Assembly (NCBI RefSeq): GCF_000749845.1
Contig: NZ_JQHM01000002.1
Location: 124,001 to 188,000, forward strand
From: Pectobacterium betavasculorum
GTDB taxonomy: Bacteria > Pseudomonadota > Gammaproteobacteria > Enterobacterales > Enterobacteriaceae
Length of the DNA stretch: 64,000 bases
Direction: 5' to 3'
Shown: positions 9,515 to 17,537 of the stretch, piece after piece
Layout: the number at the start of each line of letters is the position of its first letter
How positions within the stretch are numbered: position 1 is the first letter of the stretch
Made by a program: the position numbers and the translations under genes
Notes under the pieces: generated by a model
Databases searched by the model: none
Told to the model about the DNA's origin: nothing
What the model saw: only the letters and a program-made list of their open reading frames with translations

Positions 9515-10966
9515 ATGACACAACATACCTCTCCTCATAGCGAGCATCATGCCGCTGGGCAGAACCTCCACGAAAAGGGTTATCACCAAACTCTCGGCAA
9601 TCGTCACGTACAGATGATCGCGATTGGTGGCTCCATCGGCACCGGACTGTTTCTTGGCGCGGGCGCACGTTTGCAAATGGCGGGGCCAGCGCTGGCACTG
9701 GTCTATCTGGTTTGCGGTATCTTCTCTTTTTTCATCCTGCGTGCACTGGGCGAACTGATCGTTCATCGCCCCACCAGCGGCAGCTTCGTTTCGTATTCGC
9801 GTGAGTTTCTAGGCGAAAAAGCCTCCTACGTGGCAGGCTGGATGTACTTCCTCAACTGGGCGATGACCGGGATTGTCGACATCACTGCCGTCGCACTCTA
9901 CATGCACTACTGGGGCACCTTTGCCGATATCCCCCAGTGGTTGTTCGCGCTAAGCGCGCTGTCCATCGTCACGCTAATGAACCTGATCGGCGTGAAGTGG
10001 TTTGCCGAAATGGAATTTTGGTTCGCGCTGATTAAGGTCACGGCCATCGCCATTTTTCTGGTGGTCGGTACGGTCTATCTCGGTACGGGTAGCCCACTGG
10101 ACGGCAACACGCCCGGCCTGCACCTGATTACCGATAACGGCGGCCTGTTCCCGCACGGCATTCTGCCCGCGTTGGTGCTGGTTCAGGGGGTGATATTTGC
10201 CTTTGCCGGTATCGAGATCATCGGGACCACGGCGGGCGAATGTAAAAATCCTGAGCAGGTGCTGCCGAAAGCGGTCAATAGCGTCATCTGGCGTATCGGC
10301 CTGTTCTACGTCGGGTCTATCGTGCTATTGGTCTGCCTGCTGCCGTGGAATGCGTATCAGGCTGGACAAAGCCCGTTCGTCACCTTCTTCAGTAAGCTGG
10401 GCGTTCCCTATATCGGTACGATCATGAATATCGTGGTGCTGTCCGCCGCGCTGTCCAGCCTGAACTCTGGCCTGTATTCGACGGGTCGTATTCTACGCTC
10501 GCTATCGCTGGGTGGCTCAGCTCCTGCCTTTTTGTCGAAAATGAGCAACCAATCTGTACCCTATACCGGTATTTTGGTGACCGTCTGTATCCACATTATC
10601 GGCGTGGTGCTGAACTACGTGGTGCCGTCTCAGGTGTTCGAGATCGTCCTGAATATCGCCTCGCTTGGCATTATCTGTTCATGGGCATTTATCATTCTGT
10701 GCCAGATGCAGTTGCGTAAAGCGATTCGTCAAGGGAAAGCCAAACCGGTTGCCTTCAGAATGCCCGGAGCGCCAGTCACATCATGGATGACGCTGGCTTT
10801 TCTGGTGAGCGTACTAGGACTGATGGCGTTTGATTACCCGAACGGCACCTGGACGATTGCGACGATTCCGGTACTGGCGACCATGCTGATTATCGGCTGG
10901 CGCGGGCTGAAAAAGCAGCGTGAAGCTGTGAAACTCGCCGACCAGCAGGGAGCCAGCCTGCGTTAA
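9515..10966 (+). CDS. ansP: L-asparagine permease (APC family)
   Basis: Inner-membrane amino-acid transporter with about 12 membrane segments. The N-terminal APC motif MIAIGGSIGTGLFLGAGARL and long stretches such as NWAMTGIVDITAVALYMHYWG and GVKWFAEMEFWFALIKV closely resemble E. coli AnsP. The ATG at 9515 gives the same 30-residue distance to the GNR motif as E. coli AnsP; an upstream in-frame GTG at 9488 would add nine residues. It stands alone, followed by a strong terminator. Substrate assignment to asparagine is by similarity; related permeases carry other amino acids. Confidence 0.88.
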   Translation: MTQHTSPHSEHHAAGQNLHEKGYHQTLGNRHVQMIAIGGSIGTGLFLGAGARLQMAGPALALVYLVCGIFSFFILRALGELIVHRPTSGSFVSYSREFLGEKASYVAGWMYFLNWAMTGIVDITAVALYMHYWGTFADIPQWLFALSALSIVTLMNLIGVKWFAEMEFWFALIKVTAIAIFLVVGTVYLGTGSPLDGNTPGLHLITDNGGLFPHGILPALVLVQGVIFAFAGIEIIGTTAGECKNPEQVLPKAVNSVIWRIGLFYVGSIVLLVCLLPWNAYQAGQSPFVTFFSKLGVPYIGTIMNIVVLSAALSSLNSGLYSTGRILRSLSLGGSAPAFLSKMSNQSVPYTGILVTVCIHIIGVVLNYVVPSQVFEIVLNIASLGIICSWAFIILCQMQLRKAIRQGKAKPVAFRMPGAPVTSWMTLAFLVSVLGLMAFDYPNGTWTIATIPVLATMLIIGWRGLKKQREAVKLADQQGASLR

Positions 10967-10974
10967 GACAGAAA

Positions 10975-11002
10975 AACTCAGGCTCGTTTCCGAGCCTGAG
11001 TT
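10975..11002 (+). terminator. Rho-independent terminator of ansP
   Basis: AACTCAGGCTCG-TTTC-CGAGCCTGAGTT, a perfect 12-bp stem with a tetraloop, 8 bases after the ansP stop. A-rich before and T-rich after the stem, so it may act in both directions. Confidence 0.85.
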
Positions 11003-11044
11003 TGAGGTTGCTGACACAGTCCGTAGAGCGAGAGTAACGGATAG

Positions 11045-11180
11045 ATCGTAAAGACGCTGCAAGCTCGGCTTGCGCAGATATGAATCTCATCCCTGAGATT
11101 CAGCCTTTCAGGGCCGTCGCAAGCGACGTTCAAAAACGTTCCTGACGTTTTTGTCCCTGGCGCAAACGCTTTACTCTTCT
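11045..11180. repeat. Structured intergenic block, possible dispersed repeat
   Basis: A run of small inverted repeats between the convergent ansP and speC genes: GCAAGC...GCTTGC, AATCTCA...TGAGATT, GTCGCAAGCGAC, and AAAAACGT...ACGTTTTT. It resembles structured intergenic elements dispersed in Pectobacterium genomes, a resemblance recalled rather than tested. Confidence 0.4.
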
Positions 11181-11221
11181 ATTATTCCGTTACTCCCGTT
11201 TTCATTCGGTAAATAAGCTTG

Positions 11222-13399
11222 TCAACGGTCTGAAGATAAATGTAATAACTCTTCTACCACGTATCCGTACAGCCGTTTGCTGCCATCCTCTTCCGCGACG
11301 CTGTAAACGCCCTGCAATTCCGGTGAAAAGCCGGGCAACAGGTTAATCCCATCTTCCAACGCCAGAAAATAACGCTGTACCGCTCCGCCCCAGGCTTCCC
11401 CCGGTACGACACACAGCACACCCGGCGGATACGGTAACGCCCCTTCTGCTGCGATACGTCCTTCAGCTTCGTCGATAGGAATTAGCTCGATATTCCCGCG
11501 CACAAATTCCCTGTTGGCATCCTGCGGCAACATCGCCACTGACGGAAACTCGGTTTTGCGGAACATCGCTTTTTGCAGATCTTTCACATTGTGCTGAGAG
11601 TAAAAATCATGCATTTCCTGACACAGCCGACGCAGCCGATAACCACGGTAGCGCTCTTTGTATTTCTGATACAGGCTGGGCAACACTTCGCTCAGCGGCG
11701 CATCACGGGCGATCAGCGTTTCAAAATGCACCAGCGCATTGACCAGTTCCTGCATTTTGGCACCGTCTTCCGCTGGCGTTAACAGGAACAGGATCGAGTT
11801 CATGTCGCATTTTTCAGGGATGATGCCGTGCTCGCGCAGATAGTTGGCAAGGATCGTCGCCGGAATACCAAATTCGGTATAATCGCCGCTAATTGCATCA
11901 ATACCCGGCGTCGTCAGCAGTAATTTGCACGGATCGATAAAATACTGATCCTCTGCGTATCCTTCAAACGCGTGCCATTTCTCGCCCGGTTCAAAGTTGA
12001 AGAAACGCACGTCCTGCGCGATCGTATCTGTATCATGATCCTGCCAGAGCGCCCCACCAACCGTTACAGGAACGAATGGCTTGATGAGCGAACAGCGAGT
12101 CAGCAGTTGCTTACGTGCCTCAATGCCCAGCTTCACGCAGTCCATCCACATACGACGCCCGCTGGCTCCTTCGTGCATTTTGGCATTGACATCCAACGCG
12201 GCGAACAGCGGGTAAAACGGGCTGGTCGACGCATGCAGCATAAAGGCGTTATTCAGCTGTTTATGGTTGCAAAAACGGCGCTGGCCTTTGATGTGCGTAT
12301 CTTTTTTGTGGATCTGCGAGGTCTGAGAGAAACCCGCCTGCTGCTTATGCACCGATTGGGTGACGAAGATGCCCGGATCGTTTTCATTCAGATCCAGCAG
12401 CAGCGGCGAGCACTGCTCCATCATCGGGATGAACTGCTCATAGCCCACCCAGGCGGAGTCAAACAGAATGTAGTCGCACAGATGCCCGATGCTATCGACC
12501 ACCTGACGCGCGTTATAAATCGTGCCGTCATAGGTACCAAGCTGAATGACGGCCAGACGGAACGGGCGCGGTTCGTTGGCGCGTTCCGGTGCAACTTCCG
12601 CAATCAGCTTGCGCAGATAGGCTTCATCAAAGCAGTGCGCATCCACACCGCCGATAAAGCCGAACGGATTGCGCACGGTTTCCAGATAGACTGGCGTCGC
12701 CCCTGCCTGAATCAGCGCACCATGATGGTTGGACTTATGGTTGTTACGATCAAACAACACCAGATCGCCACGCGCCAACAGCGCGTTCGTCACTACTTTG
12801 TTCGCAGAGGAGGTGCCGTTCAACACGAAATAGGTCTTATCGGCATTAAACACACGCGCGGCGTGCTTCTGTGCCTTCTTCGCTGCCCCTTCATGGATCA
12901 GCAAATCACCCAGTTTGACGTCGGCGTTACAGATGTCCGAACGAAAAACGTTCTCACCGTAAAACTCAAAAAACTGACGCCCTGCCGGATGCTTACGGAA
13001 GAACTGACCGCCCTGATGCCCCGGGCAGGCAAACGTCGTGTTTTTCATTTTGACGTACTTGGTCAGCGTATCGAAAAACGGTGGCAGCAGCGCATCCTGA
13101 TAGGCTTTCGCCGCACGCTCCAGCACGCTCGCGTGCTCACCTTCATCATCAAGAATCAGCCATTCGCTGCCCGCAGGCAGAACATCTGACTCTTTATCTT
13201 CATCAGGCTCTTCGACAAACGCCGGGATGGTAAAACCGGTGTTCTGCAATATCGACAGGATACCGCTACGGGCTTCCTCAATAGAAACCACGACCGCCGC
13301 CACATCAGTGAAGTCAGTCTGACTCAACGCGACAATCTCACGCGTCGTGGTTAAACGGGTGGCAACCGCTGCATTCGCCGCAATTTTTAACTGTTTCAT
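11222..13399 (-). CDS. speC: Ornithine decarboxylase SpeC
   Basis: PLP-dependent enzyme converting ornithine to putrescine, first step of polyamine synthesis. The 725 residues show an N-terminal wing domain, then NSTFACPGHQ-type motif NTTFACPGHQGG, LGDLLIHEGAAKKAQK, the PLP lysine in TQSVHKQQAGFSQTSQIHKK (about Lys352), and the C-terminal motif EGALPYPPGVLCVVPGE. Close throughout to E. coli SpeC and in the same neighbourhood (mltC ... speC ... pheV), although nupG is absent here. A 676-bp gene-poor region with two small ORFs lies upstream. Confidence 0.95.
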   Translation of the reverse strand: MKQLKIAANAAVATRLTTTREIVALSQTDFTDVAAVVVSIEEARSGILSILQNTGFTIPAFVEEPDEDKESDVLPAGSEWLILDDEGEHASVLERAAKAYQDALLPPFFDTLTKYVKMKNTTFACPGHQGGQFFRKHPAGRQFFEFYGENVFRSDICNADVKLGDLLIHEGAAKKAQKHAARVFNADKTYFVLNGTSSANKVVTNALLARGDLVLFDRNNHKSNHHGALIQAGATPVYLETVRNPFGFIGGVDAHCFDEAYLRKLIAEVAPERANEPRPFRLAVIQLGTYDGTIYNARQVVDSIGHLCDYILFDSAWVGYEQFIPMMEQCSPLLLDLNENDPGIFVTQSVHKQQAGFSQTSQIHKKDTHIKGQRRFCNHKQLNNAFMLHASTSPFYPLFAALDVNAKMHEGASGRRMWMDCVKLGIEARKQLLTRCSLIKPFVPVTVGGALWQDHDTDTIAQDVRFFNFEPGEKWHAFEGYAEDQYFIDPCKLLLTTPGIDAISGDYTEFGIPATILANYLREHGIIPEKCDMNSILFLLTPAEDGAKMQELVNALVHFETLIARDAPLSEVLPSLYQKYKERYRGYRLRRLCQEMHDFYSQHNVKDLQKAMFRKTEFPSVAMLPQDANREFVRGNIELIPIDEAEGRIAAEGALPYPPGVLCVVPGEAWGGAVQRYFLALEDGINLLPGFSPELQGVYSVAEEDGSKRLYGYVVEELLHLSSDR

Positions 13400-13629
13400 G
13401 TAACCAAACCCAAACGGTTAAGGGTAAATGTACGTGCCTGGAAGACACCGTTCAGGGATAACAATCCCGACCAATCACAATGCCAATCAATAACGACAAG
13501 CGTATGATCCCTACAGGTAAACTGTAGGCTAAGAATGGAAAAACTGGACCAGCACCATCCGATAGACATCAGTAAAAGCAGAGCCGCACTCTATTTTTAC
13601 TCATGCCTAACAGCGAGCGAACGAACGCC

Positions 13630-13761
13630 TCACCGCATGGTGAAAGAGGATAATCGACGGGAAGAAAAGTAAACCGCGCAGTGGTGACAAGAAGATACAC
13701 GCAATGACGTCATCAACGAGCTGGCGCGAGCGTTCTGCACCATGAGCAATGAATCTGACAT
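13630..13761 (-). CDS. Candidate 43-residue leader ORF upstream of speC
   Basis: ATG at 13761 is preceded by AGAGGATCGCCGAT, a good Shine-Dalgarno at 8-nt spacing, and runs 43 codons to TGA at 13630. The product (starting MSDSLLMVQNARASS, ending SSFTMR) is rich in Ser and Arg. It lies 231 bp before speC on the same strand. Enterobacterial speF is controlled by an ornithine-sensing leader peptide, so a comparable role is imaginable, but no similarity to SpeFL is visible. Confidence 0.3.
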   Translation of the reverse strand: MSDSLLMVQNARASSLMTSLRVSSCHHCAVYFSSRRLSSFTMR

Positions 13762-13787
13762 ATCGGCGATCCTCTTTTAGCTATACG

Positions 13788-13859
13788 CTAACTACGCTTA
13801 AAGGGACGTTCAGGTGAACGAGACGTTAAAAACCGCGCAATAGTGGCATTATTCTTCAT
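13788..13859 (-). CDS. Candidate 23-residue basic ORF upstream of speC
   Basis: ATG at 13859, 23 codons, ending SRSPERPFKRS: five arginines and two lysines. The Shine-Dalgarno is weak. It lies just before the 43-residue ORF and, if real, would be part of the speC leader. Low confidence. Confidence 0.18.
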   Translation of the reverse strand: MKNNATIARFLTSRSPERPFKRS

Positions 13860-14036
13860 CAAATTCAACAATGCAGCCCGCGTTCCACGTGGTAAAAAGT
13901 GCAACGAAACATGCAACAAGGCCCAGAAATAAACATTACCACGCTAAGCGTGCTGAAAGGATCGCCAGAAATTGGCTAGCAAATAATACAATTGCCTGAA
14001 AATAGCGCAGGCATTCCGCTTTGTGACAGAAACCCG

Positions 14037-14065
14037 TTGACGCCACGCGGCCAATACGGTTTAAT
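14037..14065 (+). promoter_or_regulatory. tRNA-Phe promoter
   Basis: TTGACG (14037-14042), 17-bp spacer, TTTAAT (14060-14065), then a GC-rich discriminator (GCGCCCC), typical of stringently controlled stable-RNA promoters, just before the tRNA. Confidence 0.85.
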
Positions 14066-14075
14066 GCGCCCCGTT

Positions 14076-14151
14076 GCCCGGATAGCTCAGTCGGTAGAGC
14101 AGAGGATTGAAAATCCTCGTGTCCTTGGTTCGATTCCGAGTCCGGGCACCA
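14076..14151 (+). tRNA. pheV: tRNA-Phe (GAA)
   Basis: A 76-nt cloverleaf with acceptor arms GCCCGGA / TCCGGGC, D-arm AGCTCAGTCGGTAGAGC, anticodon stem GGATTGAAAATCC with GAA anticodon, T-arm GGTTCGATTCC, and encoded CCA. It sits next to a P4-type integrase, the classic island integration point; the 3' end is presumably attL. No second copy of the tRNA 3' end was seen in the window, so attR would lie beyond it or be lost. Confidence 0.97.
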
Positions 14152-14291
14152 CCTTTCCTTTTTTATGCCTCCTTATCAATCCCTATGTTGTTGTGATTCA
14201 ATAAGTTGGCGTGAGAATCTTTTCCGATGCGTTTTGATTTATCCCTTCGTATCGGGGAATTTGTGGGTCAGATTGCGGGTCATTCAGTTCG

Positions 14292-14795
14292 ATGAACGGG
14301 AGTGACCCTCATAGGTTAACTGACAGCAAAGTCCGATCCGCGAAACCCCTCGCAAAATCTTACAAACTCACTGACTCGCAAGGCCTGTACCTCACGGTAT
14401 CCACCCGCGGCGCTAAGCTATGGTATTTCCGCTATCGCTTCGGCGGTAAAGAAAGCCGTCTGGCCTTTGGCCCCTACCCTCAAATCACACTGGCAGAAGC
14501 CCGCGAAAAGCGTGATGCGGCACGTAAGCTATTGGCGTCCGGCATTAGTCCTTCTCAACTTCGCAAAACGAACAATCCCACCGTTGAGGAATCCCACACC
14601 TTTCAATATATCGCCACTGCATGGCACAGCAGTTGCCTCAAGCTCTGGTCGGACGCGCACGCCGATAAAATTCTCACCAGCCTGAAACGCTACGTTTTCC
14701 CCGCGATTGGCACGCTGGATATCGCTCAGGTTGAAACCCGACATCTGGCACAGTTGGTTAAGGCGATTGGAGGGTCAGCCGGAAAACGCGCTTAA
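14292..14795 (+). pseudogene. Truncated P4-type tyrosine integrase
   Basis: N-terminal part of a P4/CP4-57-type integrase: LTDSKVRSAKPLAKSYKLTD and GLYLTVSTRGAKLWYFRYRF (DUF4102 arm-binding domain), FGPYPQITLAEAREKRD, then the core-binding start (KILTSLKRYVFPAIGTLDI). Family members have about 400 residues with an R-H-R-Y catalytic domain. Here the reading frame leaves the integrase at about 14770, where an IS903-like remnant begins, so the catalytic half is missing. It lies 140 bp after tRNA-Phe, marking the left island edge. The element can no longer self-excise with this gene. Confidence 0.9.
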
Positions 14796-15056
14796 CGACC
14801 AGAACGGTCGTGATGGCAAGGTCTGAATAACGCAGAGGTCTGCCTCGTGATGAGGGCGTTGCTGACTCGTACCACACCTGAATGGCTTCTTCGTCCAGCC
14901 AGAAAGTGACGGAACCACGATGAATGAGGGCTTTATTGTAGGTCTTCCAGTTGGTGATTTTGTACTTCTGCTTTGCCACGGCACCGCCTGTATTATCAGG
15001 ATGATGCGTGATCTGATCCTGCCGTTTGGCAAAAGTTCGATTTATTCAACAAAGCC
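14773..15056 (-). mobile_element. IS903-like (IS5 family) remnant
   Basis: The minus-strand ORF starting at 14979 (KQKYKITNWKTYNKALI, GSVTFWLDEEAIQVW, SRGRPLRYSDLAITT, KRVFRLTL) is the N-terminus of an IS903-group IS5 transposase. It breaks off at about codon 69, exactly where the integrase frame is interrupted. Only one IS end is present. The rest of the transposase, including the DDE residues, is missing, so the element is dead. Confidence 0.85.
15039..15056. repeat. Terminal inverted repeat of the IS903-like remnant
   Basis: Read on the minus strand, GGCTTTGTTGAATAAATC is the 18-bp IS903 terminal repeat. It sets the intact outer edge of the IS remnant. Confidence 0.85.
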
Positions 15057-15065
15057 GAAGACGAT

Positions 15066-15206
15066 ATGAAAATCAAAGGGCTGGAAATTTATGGAGAGCC
15101 TGGCCAGTTTGCAGGTTCATCTAATGACGATGGTACTCATGCAGGGTTTGAGGTCGCACTGCCGAAATTTATCGAAAGCCTGCAAACGGAGTACAGAGGG
15201 GCATGA
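15066..15206 (+). pseudogene. 3' fragment of an unknown gene
   Basis: Open frame continuing from the IS edge, 46 codons from the ATG at 15066: MKIKGLEIYGEPGQFAG ... FIESLQTEYRGA. It looks like a genuine protein C-terminus (acidic, balanced codon use) cut by the IS903-like element. No family recognised. Confidence 0.45.
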
Positions 15207-15662
15207 TGGACTTCATATTAATATTCGTCTTATTTTTATTTATTATCGGCAGCTAAATAAGTTGAATAATTAATAGATAACTCAGTGTTCCCTCTTGTGA
15301 TTATTGATAATTGCAGGTGTTAATGTAAACATCAAGATCAGTTTGATATGTTATATCGGTTTTTTATTATCAATGTATCTGGTCGGTTTTTTATCACCAG
15401 GGATGCTAAAGTGTGATTTTTCTATATGTTTGAAATACATAGCTAACAATTTATTGAAAAAAATTACTTTTTGTTGCCAGAGTTTTTAACTACATATCAT
15501 ATATTTGGCAAGTGTTTTTCTTTAATAATTCATATTCTAATTATTTTTTATTTTATTGTTGTTTTTTTGGATGGTATGTTGTTTGATTGGTTGTGTTGCA
15601 TGCATTTAAGGTTTGAAATATTTTTAATTCTATTTTTTGTGTGTATAAAGGAGAACGTGAAA
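15207..15662. other. AT-rich region upstream of the aerolysin-like gene
   Basis: About 70% AT with no convincing gene; short frames here lack ribosome-binding sites. It ends with AAAGGAG in front of the aerolysin-like gene. The composition suggests horizontally acquired, H-NS-silenced DNA. Confidence 0.5.
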
Positions 15663-16538
15663 ATGACAATGAGAATAAATGTAATAATCCAAGAAAATAT
15701 TGAAAATAGTGTGGTTAATGGTAGCGGTATTACATCAGGTATTATTACAGATGTAGAACGCCGCACATTTAATCTTGAAGATACTCAGTTGAAAAGAGCA
15801 TGCGGATTACTTGTCGGAAAAGAACCCACGGATGCTTTCTTGCGCAGCCCAACACCCTGGAATGATCTTTTTGTTACTTATAATTGGGCTCAAACACAAA
15901 GAAATACCAGTGTCAGAACAGCTAGGTTCGTGGGACATAATGCTGTACCTGAGTTGGTTTCAGAGAAAGAACTAGTAAATAACAGCTCTATTGGTGCAAC
16001 CTTTAATGCAAATCTATCTACAACTGTATCTAATACGGTGTCATCTAGTTGGTCATCTTCTCATTCAATCTCTGTAGGACAGGAAATTGAATATAAAATA
16101 TTGGGGATTGGTGGTAGCACATCTTTTGATTATACGCATGAGTGGGGAGTCGGTGGTGAGCAATCACAAACTATCGAACTAAGTACTGGTGCAGGTGTGG
16201 AAGTTTACCTCGAACCTGGTCAGGCAGTTAGCGCACAGATGGTCGCTAGTAGGGGAAATGCTCAGGTTGCTATTGAATATCTGTCATATTTAACGGGTGG
16301 TGCAGCAATGAATTATTACCCTCGTTACGACGGACATCATTTTAGATGGCGTGCTATTTCTCGTATAATGGATGTTGGGGGTATATCCAATCAAGTAATA
16401 ACGAGGGAGAATTTAAATATTTCTGTATATTCTAGTGCCCGGCTGGAATTGATAGATATAAAAACGAAAAAACTATTAAGAACATATTATTTGGGGGATA
16501 TCTTATCTGTGGGGGAGGCGAATGCTCAAGATGATTGA
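15663..16538 (+). CDS. Aerolysin-like pore-forming protein
   Basis: 291 residues from the ATG at 15663, selected because AAAGGAG lies 9 nt upstream; the frame extends further up, but into AT-rich non-coding-like sequence. The middle has long Ser/Thr-rich amphipathic strands (ANLSTTVSNTVSSSWSSSHS, VGQEIEYKILGIGGSTSFDY, QTIELSTGAGVEVYLEPGQA) as in the stem of aerolysin / natterin / yolk-protein-like beta-pore-forming proteins. No signal peptide is apparent, so release would need lysis or a non-Sec route. AT-rich and flanked by debris, it is probably acquired. Family assignment is by pattern. Confidence 0.6.
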   Translation: MTMRINVIIQENIENSVVNGSGITSGIITDVERRTFNLEDTQLKRACGLLVGKEPTDAFLRSPTPWNDLFVTYNWAQTQRNTSVRTARFVGHNAVPELVSEKELVNNSSIGATFNANLSTTVSNTVSSSWSSSHSISVGQEIEYKILGIGGSTSFDYTHEWGVGGEQSQTIELSTGAGVEVYLEPGQAVSAQMVASRGNAQVAIEYLSYLTGGAAMNYYPRYDGHHFRWRAISRIMDVGGISNQVITRENLNISVYSSARLELIDIKTKKLLRTYYLGDILSVGEANAQDD

Positions 16539-16697
16539 GTCTAAAACTTTTAGTGTCTATCCTTGATAATAAATAATCTGTTCTTTCTCCTGTAAATTAA
16601 ATTTCTCATCACTGATATTCAGTTGTTTGTCGTCTCTGGTTCTCGGTTTTTGCAAAGTAGTGGCGAAAACCGTTAACCAAAGGTAAGGATTTGAGGC

Positions 16698-16823
16698 ATG
16701 ACAACTGAGTCCTCTGTTACAGATACCGTAATACCATCGTTCACTAAAACTCAAGAAGATGATCCGTTTGCTGAAGAGGTTAAAATGGGTGTTGAGAAGT
16801 ACACCGCAAGTGGCGGGACCTAA
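16698..16823 (+). CDS. Candidate 41-residue ORF
   Basis: ATG at 16698 with AAGGATTTGAGGC upstream, ending at TAA 16821. The product is acidic (MTTESSVTDTVIPSFTKTQE ... EKYTASGGT). It lies 160 bp after the aerolysin-like gene on the same strand. It could be a small partner protein, a leader, or the N-terminus of a lost gene. No family recognised. Confidence 0.3.
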   Translation: MTTESSVTDTVIPSFTKTQEDDPFAEEVKMGVEKYTASGGT

Positions 16824-17099
16824 TCTACATAGCAAAAAGCACCCTCGAAACGAAAGACATTTCCGGATTTTTACACAATGACTGGATCGTTCAACCGATC
16901 CTTAACTGATCGGCATTACGCCCCCAAGAAGTCGTTTTTGCGCGCGGCGCATCGTCATTGGGTGACGACGCTGTACCAGGAAATATCTCAGTAGCCACTG
17001 AACAAAGCCCTTTCAAATATAATAAGGTATGTACAGTGCTAAATACGGAGAAGAATGACGATATTTAACTCAATATCGCCATATGAAAATTTTGTTTTG
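16824..17099. other. Intergenic region
   Basis: No gene seen. A small hairpin GGATCG-TTCAAC-CGATCC lies at 16884-16901. Confidence 0.3.
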
Positions 17100-17264
17100 C
17101 TACCACTTAAAACAGTCGACTTTCAGGCTTCTGCCACCATTTGATGCGACCCAACTTCCATTAATAATGGATAAATCAAAGTTGCCACTGCGAGTATTGG
17201 GATGCCTACGCTGCCATTCACTTTGTTCACTACTATCCTCGACGGTACATTCATTACCCATCAT
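17100..17264 (-). CDS. Candidate 54-residue ORF with good Shine-Dalgarno
   Basis: Double ATG at 17264/17261 preceded by AAAGGGAAA, running 54 codons to TAG. The predicted protein (MMGNECTVEDSSEQSEWQRR ... GGRSLKVDCFKW) has two cysteines and a Trp/Ser/Gly-rich body. No family recognised; it could be a small secreted or immunity-type protein or a fragment. Confidence 0.3.
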   Translation of the reverse strand: MMGNECTVEDSSEQSEWQRRHPNTRSGNFDLSIINGSWVASNGGRSLKVDCFKW

Positions 17265-17537
17265 TTTCCCTTTAACTTTTTATTCAATAAGTTAGAAAAA
17301 GCTACTCGCGACTAAGGCCTTGATGTTGCAAAAAATAACCTGCTGTTGTCGGCAACGTAATGTATGCATCACGCGGCGAATAATCTGTTACGAAAAAAAA
17401 TGATTACGCCGATGTATGGGTGGTAACGTGTTTGTCTCTGTCAGAAACCTGCCGATTACCCGCTAATTATTCAATAAACCCGCCTTGCCGGCGTTACGCT
17501 ATCAAGACAAATTTCATCGAGTTGAGGTCAGGTTTTT

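Larger units (their letters stand above)
13400..14036. other. speC upstream region
   Basis: No long gene. The minus strand holds two small ORFs (listed separately) that would lie in a speC 5' leader if transcription starts near 13.9 kb. A palindrome ACAGGTAAACTGT occurs at 13513-13525. Confidence 0.4.

Noticed and set aside
11972..13189. 405-codon plus-strand frame opposite speC
   Set aside because: Shadow frame of the ornithine decarboxylase gene; composition is not protein-like.
15471..15662. Upstream extension of the aerolysin-like protein, hydrophobic and possibly a signal sequence
   Set aside because: Very AT-rich, no ribosome-binding site, and a strong AAAGGAG sits just before the ATG at 15663.
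16557..16835. 92-codon minus-strand frame after the aerolysin-like gene
   Set aside because: No Shine-Dalgarno, unusual composition, and it overlaps a better small ORF on the other strand.
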